Shown here piece after piece: positions 1-9,923 of a DNA stretch of 36,675 nt (position 1 is the stretch's first letter; each line of letters starts with the position of its first letter). The notes beneath the pieces were generated by a model. It saw only the letters and a program-made list of their open reading frames with translations, had not been told where the DNA came from and ran no database searches. The translations under genes were made by a program, and so were the position numbers. Source of the stretch: Chromera velia (lineage: Eukaryota > Sar > Chromeraceae); contig JAHBMJ010000909.1 of assembly GCA_018398765.1 (NCBI GenBank), positions 1 through 36,675 on the forward strand, read 5' to 3'.

Positions 1-618
1 CAGAGAGAGGCCAGATCTCCTGAGGCAGGGGTGAGGACCTGACCTCATAATACAGCAGCGAGAGAGAAAGGAAGGAGACCAGGGGAGAGAACCCGGGGTT
101 CCGGAGGTAGGGGTGAGAACCTGACCTCCCACGAAAGTTGTGATCCAAGGCATGTGCTAAGAGCAAGGAAGGAGTTGACGTGCGAGTCAATGGATCGCTA
201 AAAGGACGGGGAAGGGGTCGACGTGAGGGAAGATCAGGAAGACCGCAACCCTGCAAGAAATGGTAGAAAGAAATGAATCAGTATTTCCGAACAGAAGGAA
301 CAGTCAACATTGACTGTAGTAGAAGTTGCCATACGGGAGAGGTCTCAGTCTGATATACGTCAACATCCATAAACAGACCTAACACTGCGTGGGATGCTGT
401 TATGTGTAAAGATGAATATATACGTGGATCGATATTTGTAGCATATATAACCCTGTGCATAGGGAAGTACATGGATGCAGACCATAAATCTTTCACGAAA
501 CTAATTGTTCATGTGAACGGGGGGAGGGAGGAAGAACAACGGGTGACTGAATGTACGAAAACCTGAGCTCGCTCCTGACTCACCACATTAAACAGGCAAG
601 GGGTACGTGAGTACTCTA

Positions 619-661
619 GGCTTACTGACTCATGGGAGGGCCCGCCCATGACCAGTAAACC
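619..661 (+). other. Long hairpin in retroelement 3' region (copy 1)
   Basis: A stepped palindrome: 619-620 pairs with 660-661, TTACTG (622-627) with CAGTAA (653-658), and TCATGGG (630-636) with CCCATGA (645-651), around a GGGCCC centre. The related copy at 24687-24729 keeps the outer stem through paired substitutions: 626/654 changes T-A to C-G, 632/649 changes A-T to G-C, and 631/650 changes C-G to a T.G wobble. This pattern points to a selected RNA (or DNA) fold. Its function is unknown; RNA packaging, stability or dimerisation are possible. Confidence 0.6.
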
Positions 662-1741
662 TATGAGGAAATGCTATCCAATGAAAAGACACACACACCT
701 ACACACTCACACGTAGAAAGAACGGAGGGCCTCGCTCATGACCTGCCCACGTGCCAGCCGATTTCCCTCCACAAACGAATAATGAGACATCCCCGCTTTC
801 AGAACTGCATTGGTAGCCTTCCACTGCGCTATGCTGATGTCTGTCTGTTGTTGGAATGCTTTTAGATACAAGTTTGCTTCAATGGCAATTCCAGAAAGCA
901 AGCTAGTCAGAACCATGCAAGACAACAACTTGAAGGTCAGACGCGTGCGCGCATTACATGCATACATGCACTTTCGCACGCACTCCGATTATCGCTTGAG
1001 GGGCACGCAACAAAAGTGCCCCCCAAGTCAAGCAAAAATAATTGATGCGCATGCGAAATTGTCTGACCTTACTGCTTCATGCTGCTTTTGTCTGACATTT
1101 GTATCAGACCGAACTACAATCTGAGAGCAGACCGAAAACGGCTCTATATAGGAAGAGCTCAAAGTCATAGACGACATCTCGACAGTGCGATTGCTGTGTA
1201 GTAGAGGACCAGATTCGCTCATTGTGGCTTTTTATTACACAACGTTCAAACCGGCGTTCAGTCTGCTTGTTCTACCTCATGCACATACACTGATCTGAGA
1301 GACCGTCTGGTGGCAAGCCTGGCTTATAAGCGTCTTCTATATAGATAGACAACTGTGTATCTTTTTTTCTTAACAATCCCTCTACCCAAAACAGCTTCCA
1401 GGCCCCTTTAAGGTCATCTATTGTGCGAGAACGATTGAAAGATCAAAAGACTCCGACGTAATACTCTATATACCACTTGTGCTGCCCCTCAGGAAGCCTC
1501 TGAGATGCATGATGCATATGTATGCGTGGAATTTGCATTCACGAGGGCATGTTTCAATCAGTCTGCATATTGCATGAACATGTGTATGTCCTTCAATGTA
1601 TACGCATCTTGGCATACTGTCACCAAGAGACTTTGAGAATGTACATTGAATGATTGTATGGTGTTTTCTCTCCATTTATATACCATTTCGAAGGCTGTTT
1701 CAGAAAGGGAAATGTGTTACGCATAGATATCTATAAGTATA

Positions 1742-1776
1742 AGCGCGTGGAATCGCTCATATAAGAAGGGGGAATG
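1742..1776 (+). other. Hairpin plus polypurine tract before an LTR
   Basis: A small hairpin (AGCG 1742-1745 with CGCT 1754-1757) is followed by the purine run AAGAAGGGGGAA (1763-1774), directly before the LTR that begins TGTTACG at 1777. The same order occurs before the 3' LTR at 29125. In LTR retroelements a purine tract at this place primes plus-strand DNA synthesis. A partial duplicate (GGGAAATG then TGTTACGC) lies at 1707-1722. Confidence 0.55.
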
Positions 1777-2423
1777 TGTTACGCTTTCAGTTTCCTAGAA
1801 AAAAAAAGAGAGAGAGTGAACTTGCAAAGAAGAAAAAAAAATTAGAAAGAAAGATAATATATATATGCTGCCTTATAAGGTTAACGGGTATTTATCTATC
1901 ATCCAAGAAATCCTGCGGAAAATTATAAAAAATTAAATAATAATAAACTAATATAGAATGAGCTACATTATGAGCATAAATAAAATGATAATATAGTTTC
2001 TCATAACAATGTAATAAGCAGCTAGAGTAAAGCAAAATTGCAAAATATATACAAACTGTGACCAAATAATGAGTTGGATACTAGATCAGGCCAGGTTTAC
2101 CTGTCCGTACATAAGCCTAAAACCCGTCGTTGCTTTTAGACAAAGTGTTGTCAATATTGCTATACGTAGTGGGATCTGCATGGCCAAGATAGTTGTATAG
2201 GCCGCTAGGTCAGAAGAGGAACGCTCAGGGATCGACTATGATGCAAATGGCCTAACAAGAATCGTAGCTAAGTACGACTTGTCGACCCGCTTATCAAACT
2301 TGTTGGTAAGCTCATTAAAGGACTGCAGGCATGGGCATAGGAAGAGAAGTGTAAAGAAATTTTATATGTTTTATGAGCAAGGATATGAAAACTTTTGCGA
2401 ACTCTCTGGAGAGTGTACTCCAG

Positions 2424-2472
2424 GTTTAATCGATCTTTTTGTCGATCTTCTTGTCGATCTTTTTGTTGTACG
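2424..2472 (+). repeat. 12-bp tandem repeat
   Basis: About three and a half copies of a 12-bp unit, TCGATCTTTTTG with small changes, lie inside the LTR at 1777-3036. Confidence 0.7.
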
Positions 2473-2744
2473 ACCGTTTAGAGATGGCAAAACATACCAA
2501 AGACAAAATGGAATACACAAAACATATAAAAAAATTAAGGAGGGAAAAAAGAGACACACATGGAAAGAGAAAGAACGTGTCAATCTTTTTGTCAAACTTT
2601 GGCTTAGATGGCTTTTTATGTTGAACGATTGCATGACATTTTTGCAAGGTTACAACTTTTCATGAAATTCATGATCTTGACGATCCCGATCCTACTTTCT
2701 AAGAAGTGAAATTTGAATCCAGAAATCTGCAATTCAGTTTGTCG

Positions 2745-2970
2745 GACTTTGGTTCCATATGTCGAACCCCAATTCTGTATGTCGGACCAGTGACTTCCGT
2801 ATGTGACTCTTAAGTTGTCGAACCTCCCATCTCATTTGTCGAACCTTAAATCTCACTTGTCGAACCATCAATCTCGCTTGTCGAACCTTCAAGCTCAGTT
2901 GTCAGACCTTCAACCTCACTTGTCGAACCTGCAAGCCCGTTTATTGAACCGACAAGGCCACTTGTTGGAC
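2745..2970 (+). repeat. Diverged 21-bp tandem repeat with a heptad-leucine reading frame
   Basis: The core TTGTCGAACCT recurs every 21 bp from about 2815 to 2950, with looser copies before it. Because 21 is a multiple of three, frame 2803-2997 reads as seven-residue units of the form LSNLQxH, with Leu in fixed positions. The frame has no codon evidence beyond this periodicity and lies within an LTR, so I treat it as a repeat, not a gene. Confidence 0.65.
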
Positions 2971-3126
2971 TCATCAACTCCGGTGAGGCACAGCTAGGTA
3001 GGCGCCCAATTCACCAAAAAGAGGGAGGTCGTAACACATCCCCATTCGGAGGATGGCGGGAACCTCCACAGCAAGCAGCCTGGTTTCCCGAGTTTTGATG
3101 AGAAAGCTCTCCTCCTCGCAGATACT

Positions 3127-3860
3127 ATGAGGGGGCTCGATACCCTTCTTCTTTTAGGTCGCCCTCTGCAGCGGGGGGGGGGGAGGAGACTCGTCAGCCA
3201 GGCAGGGGGTTCGGAAGCAATGTTCCTTCGGGGGGACAGGGGGGTACCTTCAGCGACACTCCATCATTTGGCCAGCGAACGTCTTCACCGCCCCGGAGGT
3301 CACAACCAGCGCATCGGGTGGGACCCAGACGAATGGCGGGAGTGAGAACGATTCCCTGCTGGAGAGAGGATGATCGCGTCGTGGTTCCTCGGGAACCTGA
3401 GGTACGTAGAGAAGTTGAGGAAGAAATAAGAAATATTGAGGAAGAAGGTGGGGGGTTGGGGGAGGAAGAAGAGGATGATGGTGATGAAAGTTACAGAGAG
3501 GGATTTGTCTATCAAGGCACGATTGCTGGCAGTCCAGTCAAAGTGTTTTATGATAATGGAGCTGATGATATTTTTGTTGATAGCAAGTTTGCACACAATT
3601 GGTAGCTCCATATTTGCAGGTTTTCGACCCCTATGAGATGTCGGATGGTGGTGAAAGAGAATGGGAGACTGGACGCTACGGTTAGTGAGTATGCATCTCA
3701 AGTGCCTCTGCGCATACAGGGGTATTCAGAAATTGTGGGTGCATTGCTTGCTGACCTGGATGGCTATGACGTGATCCTCGGTTGAAAATGGAGTGAGGCA
3801 CACAACGTCGAGCTCGACCATCCAACTCGGTCTCTTCAGTTCTCTTTCAAACGCCGTGAA
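3127..3860 (+). pseudogene. gag tail and retropepsin-like protease (broken)
   Basis: The first part encodes a Gly/Ser/Pro/Arg-rich gag-like tail in the frame that runs into the protease. The frame from 3318 then has an acidic linker (EEEEDDGDES) and a retroviral-type aspartic protease start, YQGTIAGSPVKVFYDNGADD. The catalytic triplet, normally D-S/T-G, reads D-N-G. In-frame stops TAG (3603-3605) and TGA (3783-3785) interrupt it; the region between still has a protease-like VILG before the second stop. Proteases of this family cut the Gag-Pol polyprotein; this copy should be inactive. Confidence 0.75.
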
Positions 3861-5084
3861 GTGATTTTGAAAGGAGGGTACAAGAAAGATGAAAATTGCC
3901 CTCCCTTCTTGAATCCTGTGCAGGCTAGACGTTGTATCAAGAGGGGAGCGCCGTTTCATATCGTGTACATGGAGGCGGTGCGCCCACGACCCCCTACACA
4001 GGAGGAGTGCAAAGTGCTGACAACTGAAGTGAGTGAATTGGGGGGGAATGGAAAGGGGAGAATGGATAACAAGGGGATTCATGGGTCTGACTTTCTTTCT
4101 TTTGTTTCTTCTGATCATCTTGTCTATTCTTCTTCTGATCTTTCTGAAGTGCGTGCATTTCTCAATCGACCAGATCCAGAGGTGCCTCATAATATGAAAG
4201 AAATTGTGGCAGATCATACGTCTCTTTTCCTTGATCGACTCTCTCATCTACCACCGTCTAAACGTCCTCATTTGGACTTCAAAATTGAACTTGAGCCTGG
4301 TCATTCACCTCCTGCGCGTCCACCTTACCGATTGTCAATAGGAGAGACAGATGAGCTGAGAAGACAGCTAGACATATATCTTGAACAAAGATTCATTCGA
4401 CCGTCTGCTTCTCTTTATGCTGCTCCTGTTCTTTTCGTACAAAAGAAAGACGGATCGATGAGGATGTGTTGCGATTACACAGGCTTAAATCGCATCACAA
4501 TAAAAGATAAGCATTCACTCCCTCATCTGCAGGAATTAATCGATCAACTCCATGAGGCGTGATTTTTCACGACTCTAGATCTACGTCAGTACTATCACCA
4601 AATGAGAGTCAGAGAGGAAGACATCCCCAAGACAGCCTTCACAACGCGATATGGCTCTTTTGAGTGGCTGGTCGTTTCTTTCAGTTTGACGAACGCGCCA
4701 CCTTCTGCGATGAGGCTGATTCAATTTGCTCTTCGATCCTGCCTCGATCGTTTCGTTTCGGTGTTTCTTAATGACATTCTCATTTATTCATGCATTAGAG
4801 AGGAGCACAAAAGACACATTCGCACTGTTCTGCGTTTGTTCAGTGAGAACAATCTGTATGCCAAGCTTTCAAAGTGCCACTTCATGCAGAGTGAGGTGAC
4901 CTTTCTAGGCTTGAGAATTTCCAGGACCGGGGTTCAACCAGAGGTCAGCAAAACAAAGGCAGTCAACAAGTGGCCGACCCCGAAGAACAGAAAGGACGTG
5001 CTCTCTTTCTTGGGGTTTGCGAATTGGGTGAGGAGATTCGTTCCCCGTTTCAGTGAGAAAGCGGACCTCTCTATGCTTTGTTGA
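3861..5084 (+). pseudogene. Reverse transcriptase domain (broken)
   Basis: A typical gypsy RT is readable: PPYRLSIGETDELRRQL near 4320, VQKKDGSMRMCCDY at 4438-4480, then LDLRQYYHQMRV (motif A, 4577-4612) and FLNDILIYS (motif C, 4764-4790). The TGA at 4560-4562 stops the frame just before motif A. The first Asp of the YxDD box is Asn (AAT at 4770-4772), which would abolish metal binding. The frame runs to 5084; further down, the same protein continues in another frame, so a one-base indel lies near 5070-5085. It is in frame with the protease, as expected for a single Pol polyprotein. Confidence 0.9.
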
Positions 5085-5640
5085 AAGCGAAGCAGGTGTT
5101 TGAGTGGGGAGAAAAAGAAGAGAGAAGTTTTTAAGCACTGAAAAAAGCAGTCAGAAATACAGTTAAATTATTCATTCCCGATCCCGCCTGCGCGTTTGAA
5201 ATCTTTGTGGACGCATGCGAATCGACTGAGACCTTGGGTGCCGCTTTGATGCAAGAGGATCCGGAGATTGGTTACTTGCGTCCGTGTGCTTTTGCTTCTC
5301 GTCATATGAGCCCAGCAGAATTGAAGTATTACATTAGAGAGAAAGAATTTCTAGGGTGTGTTTTTGTAGTGAAGACGTGGAGACCATACGTGAATCATAC
5401 AACTAAGGTGTGGTCGGATCTGATTCATGAGTCTCTGAAATATGTGAATGTGTCTGCTGATCGCACCCTGATGTCTCTACGTATGCACAGGTTCGTCTCA
5501 AGGTTTGATGAGCTTAGGATTACACCTCGGTACGTCCCGAGTGCGCAAAACAGGGTGGCTGATGCATTAAGCAGGGTGCCTGGGTTGGCCGCACAGACAA
5601 AAGAGGTGCAGGAAGAGAGAAAAGACGTCTGTGAGCTTCT
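5085..5640 (+). pseudogene. RNase H domain (broken)
   Basis: After the frameshift the sequence reads ALLKAKQVFEWGEKEERSF, then TAA (5132-5134), then the RNase H core starting FEIFVDACESTETLGAAL (5197 on). The acidic residues expected in the family can be placed at DAC, at EKEF (about 5340) and in the C-terminal VADALSR (about 5560). RNase H removes the RNA strand of the RNA-DNA hybrid during reverse transcription. It is in the same frame as the integrase that follows. Confidence 0.85.
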
Positions 5641-6640
5641 TTTAAATGAAATGTATGTGCAGCCAGATGAAGAGTTCTTGGGGAAGATAAGAAAGGGGTC
5701 TGAGGAGGAACAGTTCTGGAGGGAAATAAAGGAAGCAGTAGAGTATCCTAAGAAAGGAGTGCCTCTGCAACTATGGCTAAGAGTGCAACCTTTTCATATA
5801 GAAGACGGACTGCTTTTCTTCAACGATCGACTAGCAGTCCCGACAGAAAGGCTGCAAAAAAATCGGATTTATGAACACCATGACACAGCTGTGGGGGGAC
5901 ATTTGGGGGGAGAGAAAACTTATCTGAAACTGGCTGGCTCTTTCTACTGGCCGCATATATATGTGTTGGTCCAGCAGTATGTGAGGAAGTGTGACATTTG
6001 CCAGAGAGGGAAGAGACCGACAGAGAAGCAGTAAGGCCTTCTGCATCCACTTCCAATTCCTGAATTTGCATTTCAGTCATTCTCTCTTGATTTTGTATTT
6101 GGACTCCCGAGGGTGTTGTATAAGAATGAATGGGTGGATGGAATTCTCTCTGTTGTCGATCGTCTGTCTAAAGCTCTTTGGTTCATTGCAGTCTCCTCAG
6201 GAATCACGGCAGAGGGGACGGCAGAGGCAGTCTTTGAACAAGTGATACTCGAGTATGGGATGCCTCAATCGGTGGTGAGTGATCGTGATCCTCGTTTCCT
6301 TTCTGCTTTTTGGCAGGAGCTTGCTCGACTGTGGAAGACAAAATTGAACATGAGCACAAGAGGGCATCCACAGTCGGATGGATAGACAGAGAGAGACAAT
6401 CAGACGATTGAGCAAATACTGCGCTGTTTTGTGGATGAACACCAGTCAGACTGGCCGAAGTGGTTGGCTGTATATCAGTTTGCATATCGCGATTCAGTTC
6501 ATTCAACTCTCGGCATGTCTCCATTCCGTTTTCTGTACGGCCGCGATCCTATTTGTCTGCCTTCTGTCTCTGTACGAACGAAATCTTTCTGCCCTCCAGC
6601 AGCAGAATTCGCAGACGCCAGAGAGGCAGAAATTATGAGA
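5641..6640 (+). pseudogene. Integrase: zinc finger and DDE core (broken)
   Basis: The HHCC zinc finger is clear (HHDTAVGGHLGG at 5876, then CDICQRGK at 5992). The catalytic core follows: LDFVFG (first Asp, about 6090), VVSDRDPRF (second Asp, 6274-6300) and TERDNQTIE (third acidic residue, after 6386). TAA at 6032-6034 separates finger from core, and TAG at 6383-6385 falls two codons before the catalytic Glu. LYGRDP (about 6535) marks the end of the core. All pieces share one frame, so only point changes, not indels, broke this part. Confidence 0.9.
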
Positions 6641-7243
6641 GCAAAAGAAAGATTGCAGAAGGCAAGAGAGCAGATGGCACAACAGGTAGAGCCGCATAGG
6701 AGAGAAGTATCTTTTAAGCCTGGAGACTATGTACTTATTCGTAATTCTTACTTCAAAGGAGATAGAAAGCCAGGAAGAATAGTGAGAAAACTCGAGCCGG
6801 TGTATTATGGACCCTTTGAGGTAGAAAAAAAGGTACACGACAACGCATATGAGCTCATTTTCCCTGCAGGCGTACGGACACACAACGTGATCAATGTCTC
6901 CTTCTTGAAAAAGTACGAGAGGGAGAAGACTGATCCGTTGTCTGCCATCTGCCTGCCGACCTTTACAGAAGTGGAGTATGAAGTTGAAGAAATTCTGGAT
7001 CACAGGCGGATCGATGGACAGGCGCACTATCTCGTCTAGTGGAAGGAGGAGAGTAAGGAGAATGCGTCGTGGGAACCGTCAGTCAGCCTCACGCATGCAA
7101 AAGAAGCCCTGCATGCCTTCAAGGAGAAAAGAAGAGAAGCAGCGAAGAAGAAGGCAGGCAGGTGTGGGATGGAGTTGAGAAGACGTGTGGTGTACGTCAG
7201 TGCAGTTGAGAATGCCATATGGAGCGGGGTGCGCATCTGTTAG
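6641..7243 (+). pseudogene. Integrase C-terminal region and chromodomain (broken)
   Basis: The basic integrase C-terminus (FKPGDYVLIRNSYFKGDRKPGR, split here by meaning not by sequence) leads into a GPFEVEKKV block. It is followed by EYEVEEILDHRRIDGQAHYLV, TAG (7037-7039) and WKEESKENASWEP. The last part matches the chromodomain pattern: aromatic residue at the start, WxxW-like cage, then a helix (HAKEALHAFKE). Chromodomains in this position define chromoviruses and are thought to guide integration towards particular chromatin. The frame ends at TAG 7241-7243. Confidence 0.85.
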
Positions 7244-7460
7244 TTGGAGACGCAGCTTTCTAGGCTGTGTGCTCTCTGGCTGTCTGCTTCTCAGCCTGAA
7301 GATGCTGAGAGTGATTCTGAGGACGTCGTATACATGTGGTAGAAGAGGCATATTGTGGTGTTGGTCGTGGCTTACCGACTTCATTCATGCCTCTATGGTT
7401 CGATTTCGATGGTCTAAGTGATTAAGCTGAGCGTGGACGTCAGCTTCAGAAGGCGGGCAG
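7244..7460 (+). other. 3' noncoding of the chromovirus remnant, with a conserved 13-mer
   Basis: No coding signal. At 7369-7381 the 13-mer GGCTTACCGACTT is identical to the left arm of the hairpin at 24687-24729. The right arm is only loosely matched here (GGTCTAAG at 7411-7418). The position relative to the end of the coding frame is similar in both elements, which suggests a shared 3' element feature, degraded here. Confidence 0.45.
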
Positions 7461-7622
7461 GTGTGGGCCTGTCATGAGCATCGCGCCGCGCTAGAGCCGC
7501 CGCCGACCTCGCAACACCGCGTGCACCCAGTCTGAATAAAGTGACGTTTGACCTTTGCGTGCGAAAGTTGTTCTGTGCCAGTCTCTCGATCGTGGTGTTG
7601 GCTGGTCTGAATAGTGGATCAA
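7461..7622 (+). repeat. Possible 3' LTR of the chromovirus remnant
   Basis: A purine-rich run (AAGGCGGGCAGG) precedes TGTGGGCC at 7461. AATAAA, a poly(A) signal, lies at 7535-7540, and a TG...CA end could be placed at 7622. There is no second copy in the window to confirm it. 7623-8019 shows nothing recognisable. Confidence 0.25.
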
Positions 7623-8019
7623 CAGATTGACTCTGCTAGGTCATACCTTAATGTGAGTCTGCCTGCGATCTACGCTTATCGTAATTGAGCCTCTAGTACC
7701 GTACGCAGCTTACAGTCTTAAAAAAACCGTGCCGCATGCGTAGCCAACATCGAAAAATCTATTTCAAGATCATTCAAGACAGACTAGAATTAACTAGAAT
7801 GTCAGAGGGGTTCCAGACCTTAGTCTCGTGTCTTTATGTCCGAGCTAGTCACGCCTCAGAATATGAATAAAAAACGAAATGAATTTATCAAAAAATAAAA
7901 CAGAGCAGAATGAACTTTCGTTTTATGGCTAATACTGGTTAAGCACACGTCTACATATGTTAGAACAAAATAGTGTAGAAAACATGCAGAGCTATATGTA
8001 TATGTAAATTCAACTGTTA

Positions 8020-8140
8020 TTGATTGATTAATTGATTGATTGATCAATCGCTAGACTGATTGATCGATTGATTAATTGATTGATTGATTATTCATGATTG
8101 AATGACTGATTGATTGATTGATTCATTGATTGCTTGATTT
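8020..8140 (+). repeat. GATT-type microsatellite
   Basis: Imperfect (TGAT)n with ATTAAT and CATTGATT interruptions. A shorter tract of the same unit lies at 18589-18617. 8141-8215 is A+T-rich and ends in a (TA)n run. Confidence 0.9.
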
Positions 8141-8215
8141 ATGTTATACAAACCTTATATCAAATTTTTCTGATGTTTTTCTGACTAGTCACGCATCAGC
8201 TATAGCTATATATAT

Positions 8216-8689
8216 CGTAAAGCTACAGAGATTTACGCCAGAAATAACGGCGGCGATGGCTTCATAGTGCCCCGACGATAGCTGTTTTCCCGAGCCGTGT
8301 GAACTTTGACTTTCCGGGGCCACATGTTACGCAATAGCCTTTGAAATCTAAGCGCGGTCTCAAATCGTCGATTAATTGTGCGCATGCATTCGTGTGGATC
8401 TGATCATGCTTCCCTTTTCTGATTGAAAGCTTGCATCACGGTTCAATAAGCGACCTCCCGGTCTCTCACTCACTTCTTCTGACACTCGACCTTGCTCTAT
8501 ACATTAATTCCTTCAAACGGCTCACCTCAGATTAGTCTAGGTGTTGCGATGGTTTCTTTGTGTAGACGGACGAGCTAGTGAGTCAATCTCCCTTTTGTCA
8601 GAATATCTTGATGTGATCGACCAAGGTGGCGTGAGTCTAGGCCCTTTCGGTTGCTAGTCTCCCAACCAGCGCTACCTATCATATCATGT
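8216..8689 (+). repeat. Left 474-bp direct repeat (internal tail 8216-8324 plus LTR 8325-8686)
   Basis: Starts CGTAAAGCTACAG and ends ATCATGT. It differs from the right copy by a modest number of substitutions, most of them transitions, and by no net length change. The LTR part begins TGTTACGC, the same terminal bases as the long LTR at 1777. Confidence 0.9.
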
Positions 8690-9923
8690 GGTGCCGGCTC
8701 TTTTCCGGGAGAGAACGGGGCCGCAGAAAGGCTGCTCTCTTCCCCCTCTTTCTCTCAAATCTTTTCTCTTAATGTAGTCCAGTAGAGTGAACGCGGACCC
8801 GCCACTGCAGGCCCGTTCTTGATCCCTCTTCTCTCTTTGTCTCCTGCATCTACGATGCTATCAGCAGCGATGCACGGAGATCAGTCTTGATTGGCAGATT
8901 CCGAAGCATTCTCTTCCCCAACGTCAAGCACTGGTCGCTCCACCACTTTTTGCGACGACCCCTCCACGTGGGTCTCGGGTAGATTCCGAAGTGTTTGCTT
9001 CCATCCTCTTCTAACGTCGGCTGTCCGAGCTCAACGCTCTGAACGCTGCTCACTTCACATGCAAGACTCCAACCAATCTTCGATCCTCTCTCTGCTGGAC
9101 GCTTCTGACCTTCTCTACTTCCTTCTACTTCCTTCAACGCCCTCCATGCCGACTATAAGATCGCGTCGGAGGTCACTACGGGCCACTAGCAGTTGTTCTC
9201 CATCCGTTGAGACAACTGTTGGTCCACATCAAAACGATCTCGTAAGGATTCGATGACAACTTCACGAGTAGCGCAGCATACCAGGGCCTACGTCTCCCTA
9301 TTGGGACCCGGTCCGGCTGTATGCAACTCTGGTCCTTCCTGCGCCCGGAAGGTTTTCTCAGCCACCTCCGATGGCCTACCATGGGTTTGGTTTCGAAGTA
9401 TGATAACCCACACTGGTCGCCCGCCCACTCTAAGCACAGATAGCGCGAGTCAAGGTTCGCTTTCTTGATGGTCGTGGTCTGTCTTCTCGAACAACAAGGG
9501 TCTGGTTCCAAAGTGTCTGCTAACGCACTGGTCGCCTGCCCTCTCAAGGAGCCCCTGCAAGGTGCAGCGCTCCTTCTCGAACAACTTGGGTTTAGTAACG
9601 ACATGCTTTCTGCTTGAGCACGGGTCGACTGCCTTTGCCAACTTTAAGGAGTTTTCTACTCCTTCTCGACAAGTTTGGAGACGGAGCTGCGTGTTGCGAT
9701 CTCTTCTCCCTCCGTTTTTCCACAGTTTTCGATTAATTTTCGTTTCTTCCTTGTGCGTGCACTTTCGTCTTCCTGTCGATTGTACGCGCGCTACCGCTAT
9801 AAAGAGAGAAATCCACGTAAAGCTACAAGCTCCTCTCCTACCTCTCCTAGCTCTTTGACTGCTTCCTTCTCTGGTAGTTCAGTGCAGGACTCAGTGCGCT
9901 ACCGCTATAGAAAGGGAAATCCC
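8690..9923. other. Noncoding interior with diverged internal repeats
   Basis: Loose repeats of a unit containing TTCCGAAGTG or TTCCAAAGTG followed by ACTGGTCGC recur near 8898, 9391 and 9508. On the minus strand they read as recurring GDQC peptides, but the frames are interrupted. Near 9790-9940 a short unit (GCTACCGCTATA...CGTAAAGCTACA) occurs twice and leads into the right repeat. No intact protein is recognised. Confidence 0.5.

Larger units (their letters stand above)
1..1776 (+). mobile_element. 3' noncoding internal region of an LTR element, cut by window edge
   Basis: No convincing protein is encoded here. Two things tie it to the complete element at 20981-29969: a 45-nt gap-free alignment at 618-662 against 24686-24730, and a shared block just before the LTR (hairpin plus purine tract, 1742-1774 against 29065-29122). 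It is therefore read as the stretch between pol and the 3' LTR of a related element whose coding part lies left of the window. Positions 13-50 and 102-130 hold an imperfect direct repeat containing AGGGGTGAG and CCTGACCTC. A 7-bp stem (1000-1006 with 1016-1022) is also visible. The element identity is an inference. Confidence 0.5.
1777..3036 (+). repeat. Long terminal repeat (probably a 3' LTR)
   Basis: The segment starts TGTTACG and ends CGTAACA, a perfect 7-bp inverted terminal repeat of the TG...CA type, and has a purine tract just upstream. At 1260 bp it is long for an LTR. It contains A+T-rich DNA and two families of short tandem repeats. Its mate is not in the window, so the right boundary rests only on the inverted terminus and on the fact that gag-like coding sequence of another element follows at 3037. 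Confidence 0.5.
3037..7622 (+). mobile_element. Decayed gypsy/chromovirus retrotransposon, 5' end missing
   Basis: Reading left to right: gag tail, aspartic protease, reverse transcriptase, RNase H, integrase with HHCC zinc finger and DDE core, and a C-terminal chromodomain. This is the Ty3/gypsy order of chromoviruses. In-frame stops lie at 3603, 3783, 4560, 5132, 6032, 6383 and 7037, and one frameshift occurs near 5070-5085. The 5' LTR and most of gag are absent, because the sequence begins abruptly after the LTR ending at 3036. The most likely reason is that the left-hand element inserted in its gag. No intact product is possible. Confidence 0.85.

Noticed and set aside
3318-7243. Stop codon reassignment to explain the in-frame stops
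   Set aside because: All three stop codons occur inside the pol frame, while the SR gene ends with TAG and the PTB-like and minus genes end with TGA. Catalytic residues are also mutated. Decay explains it better.
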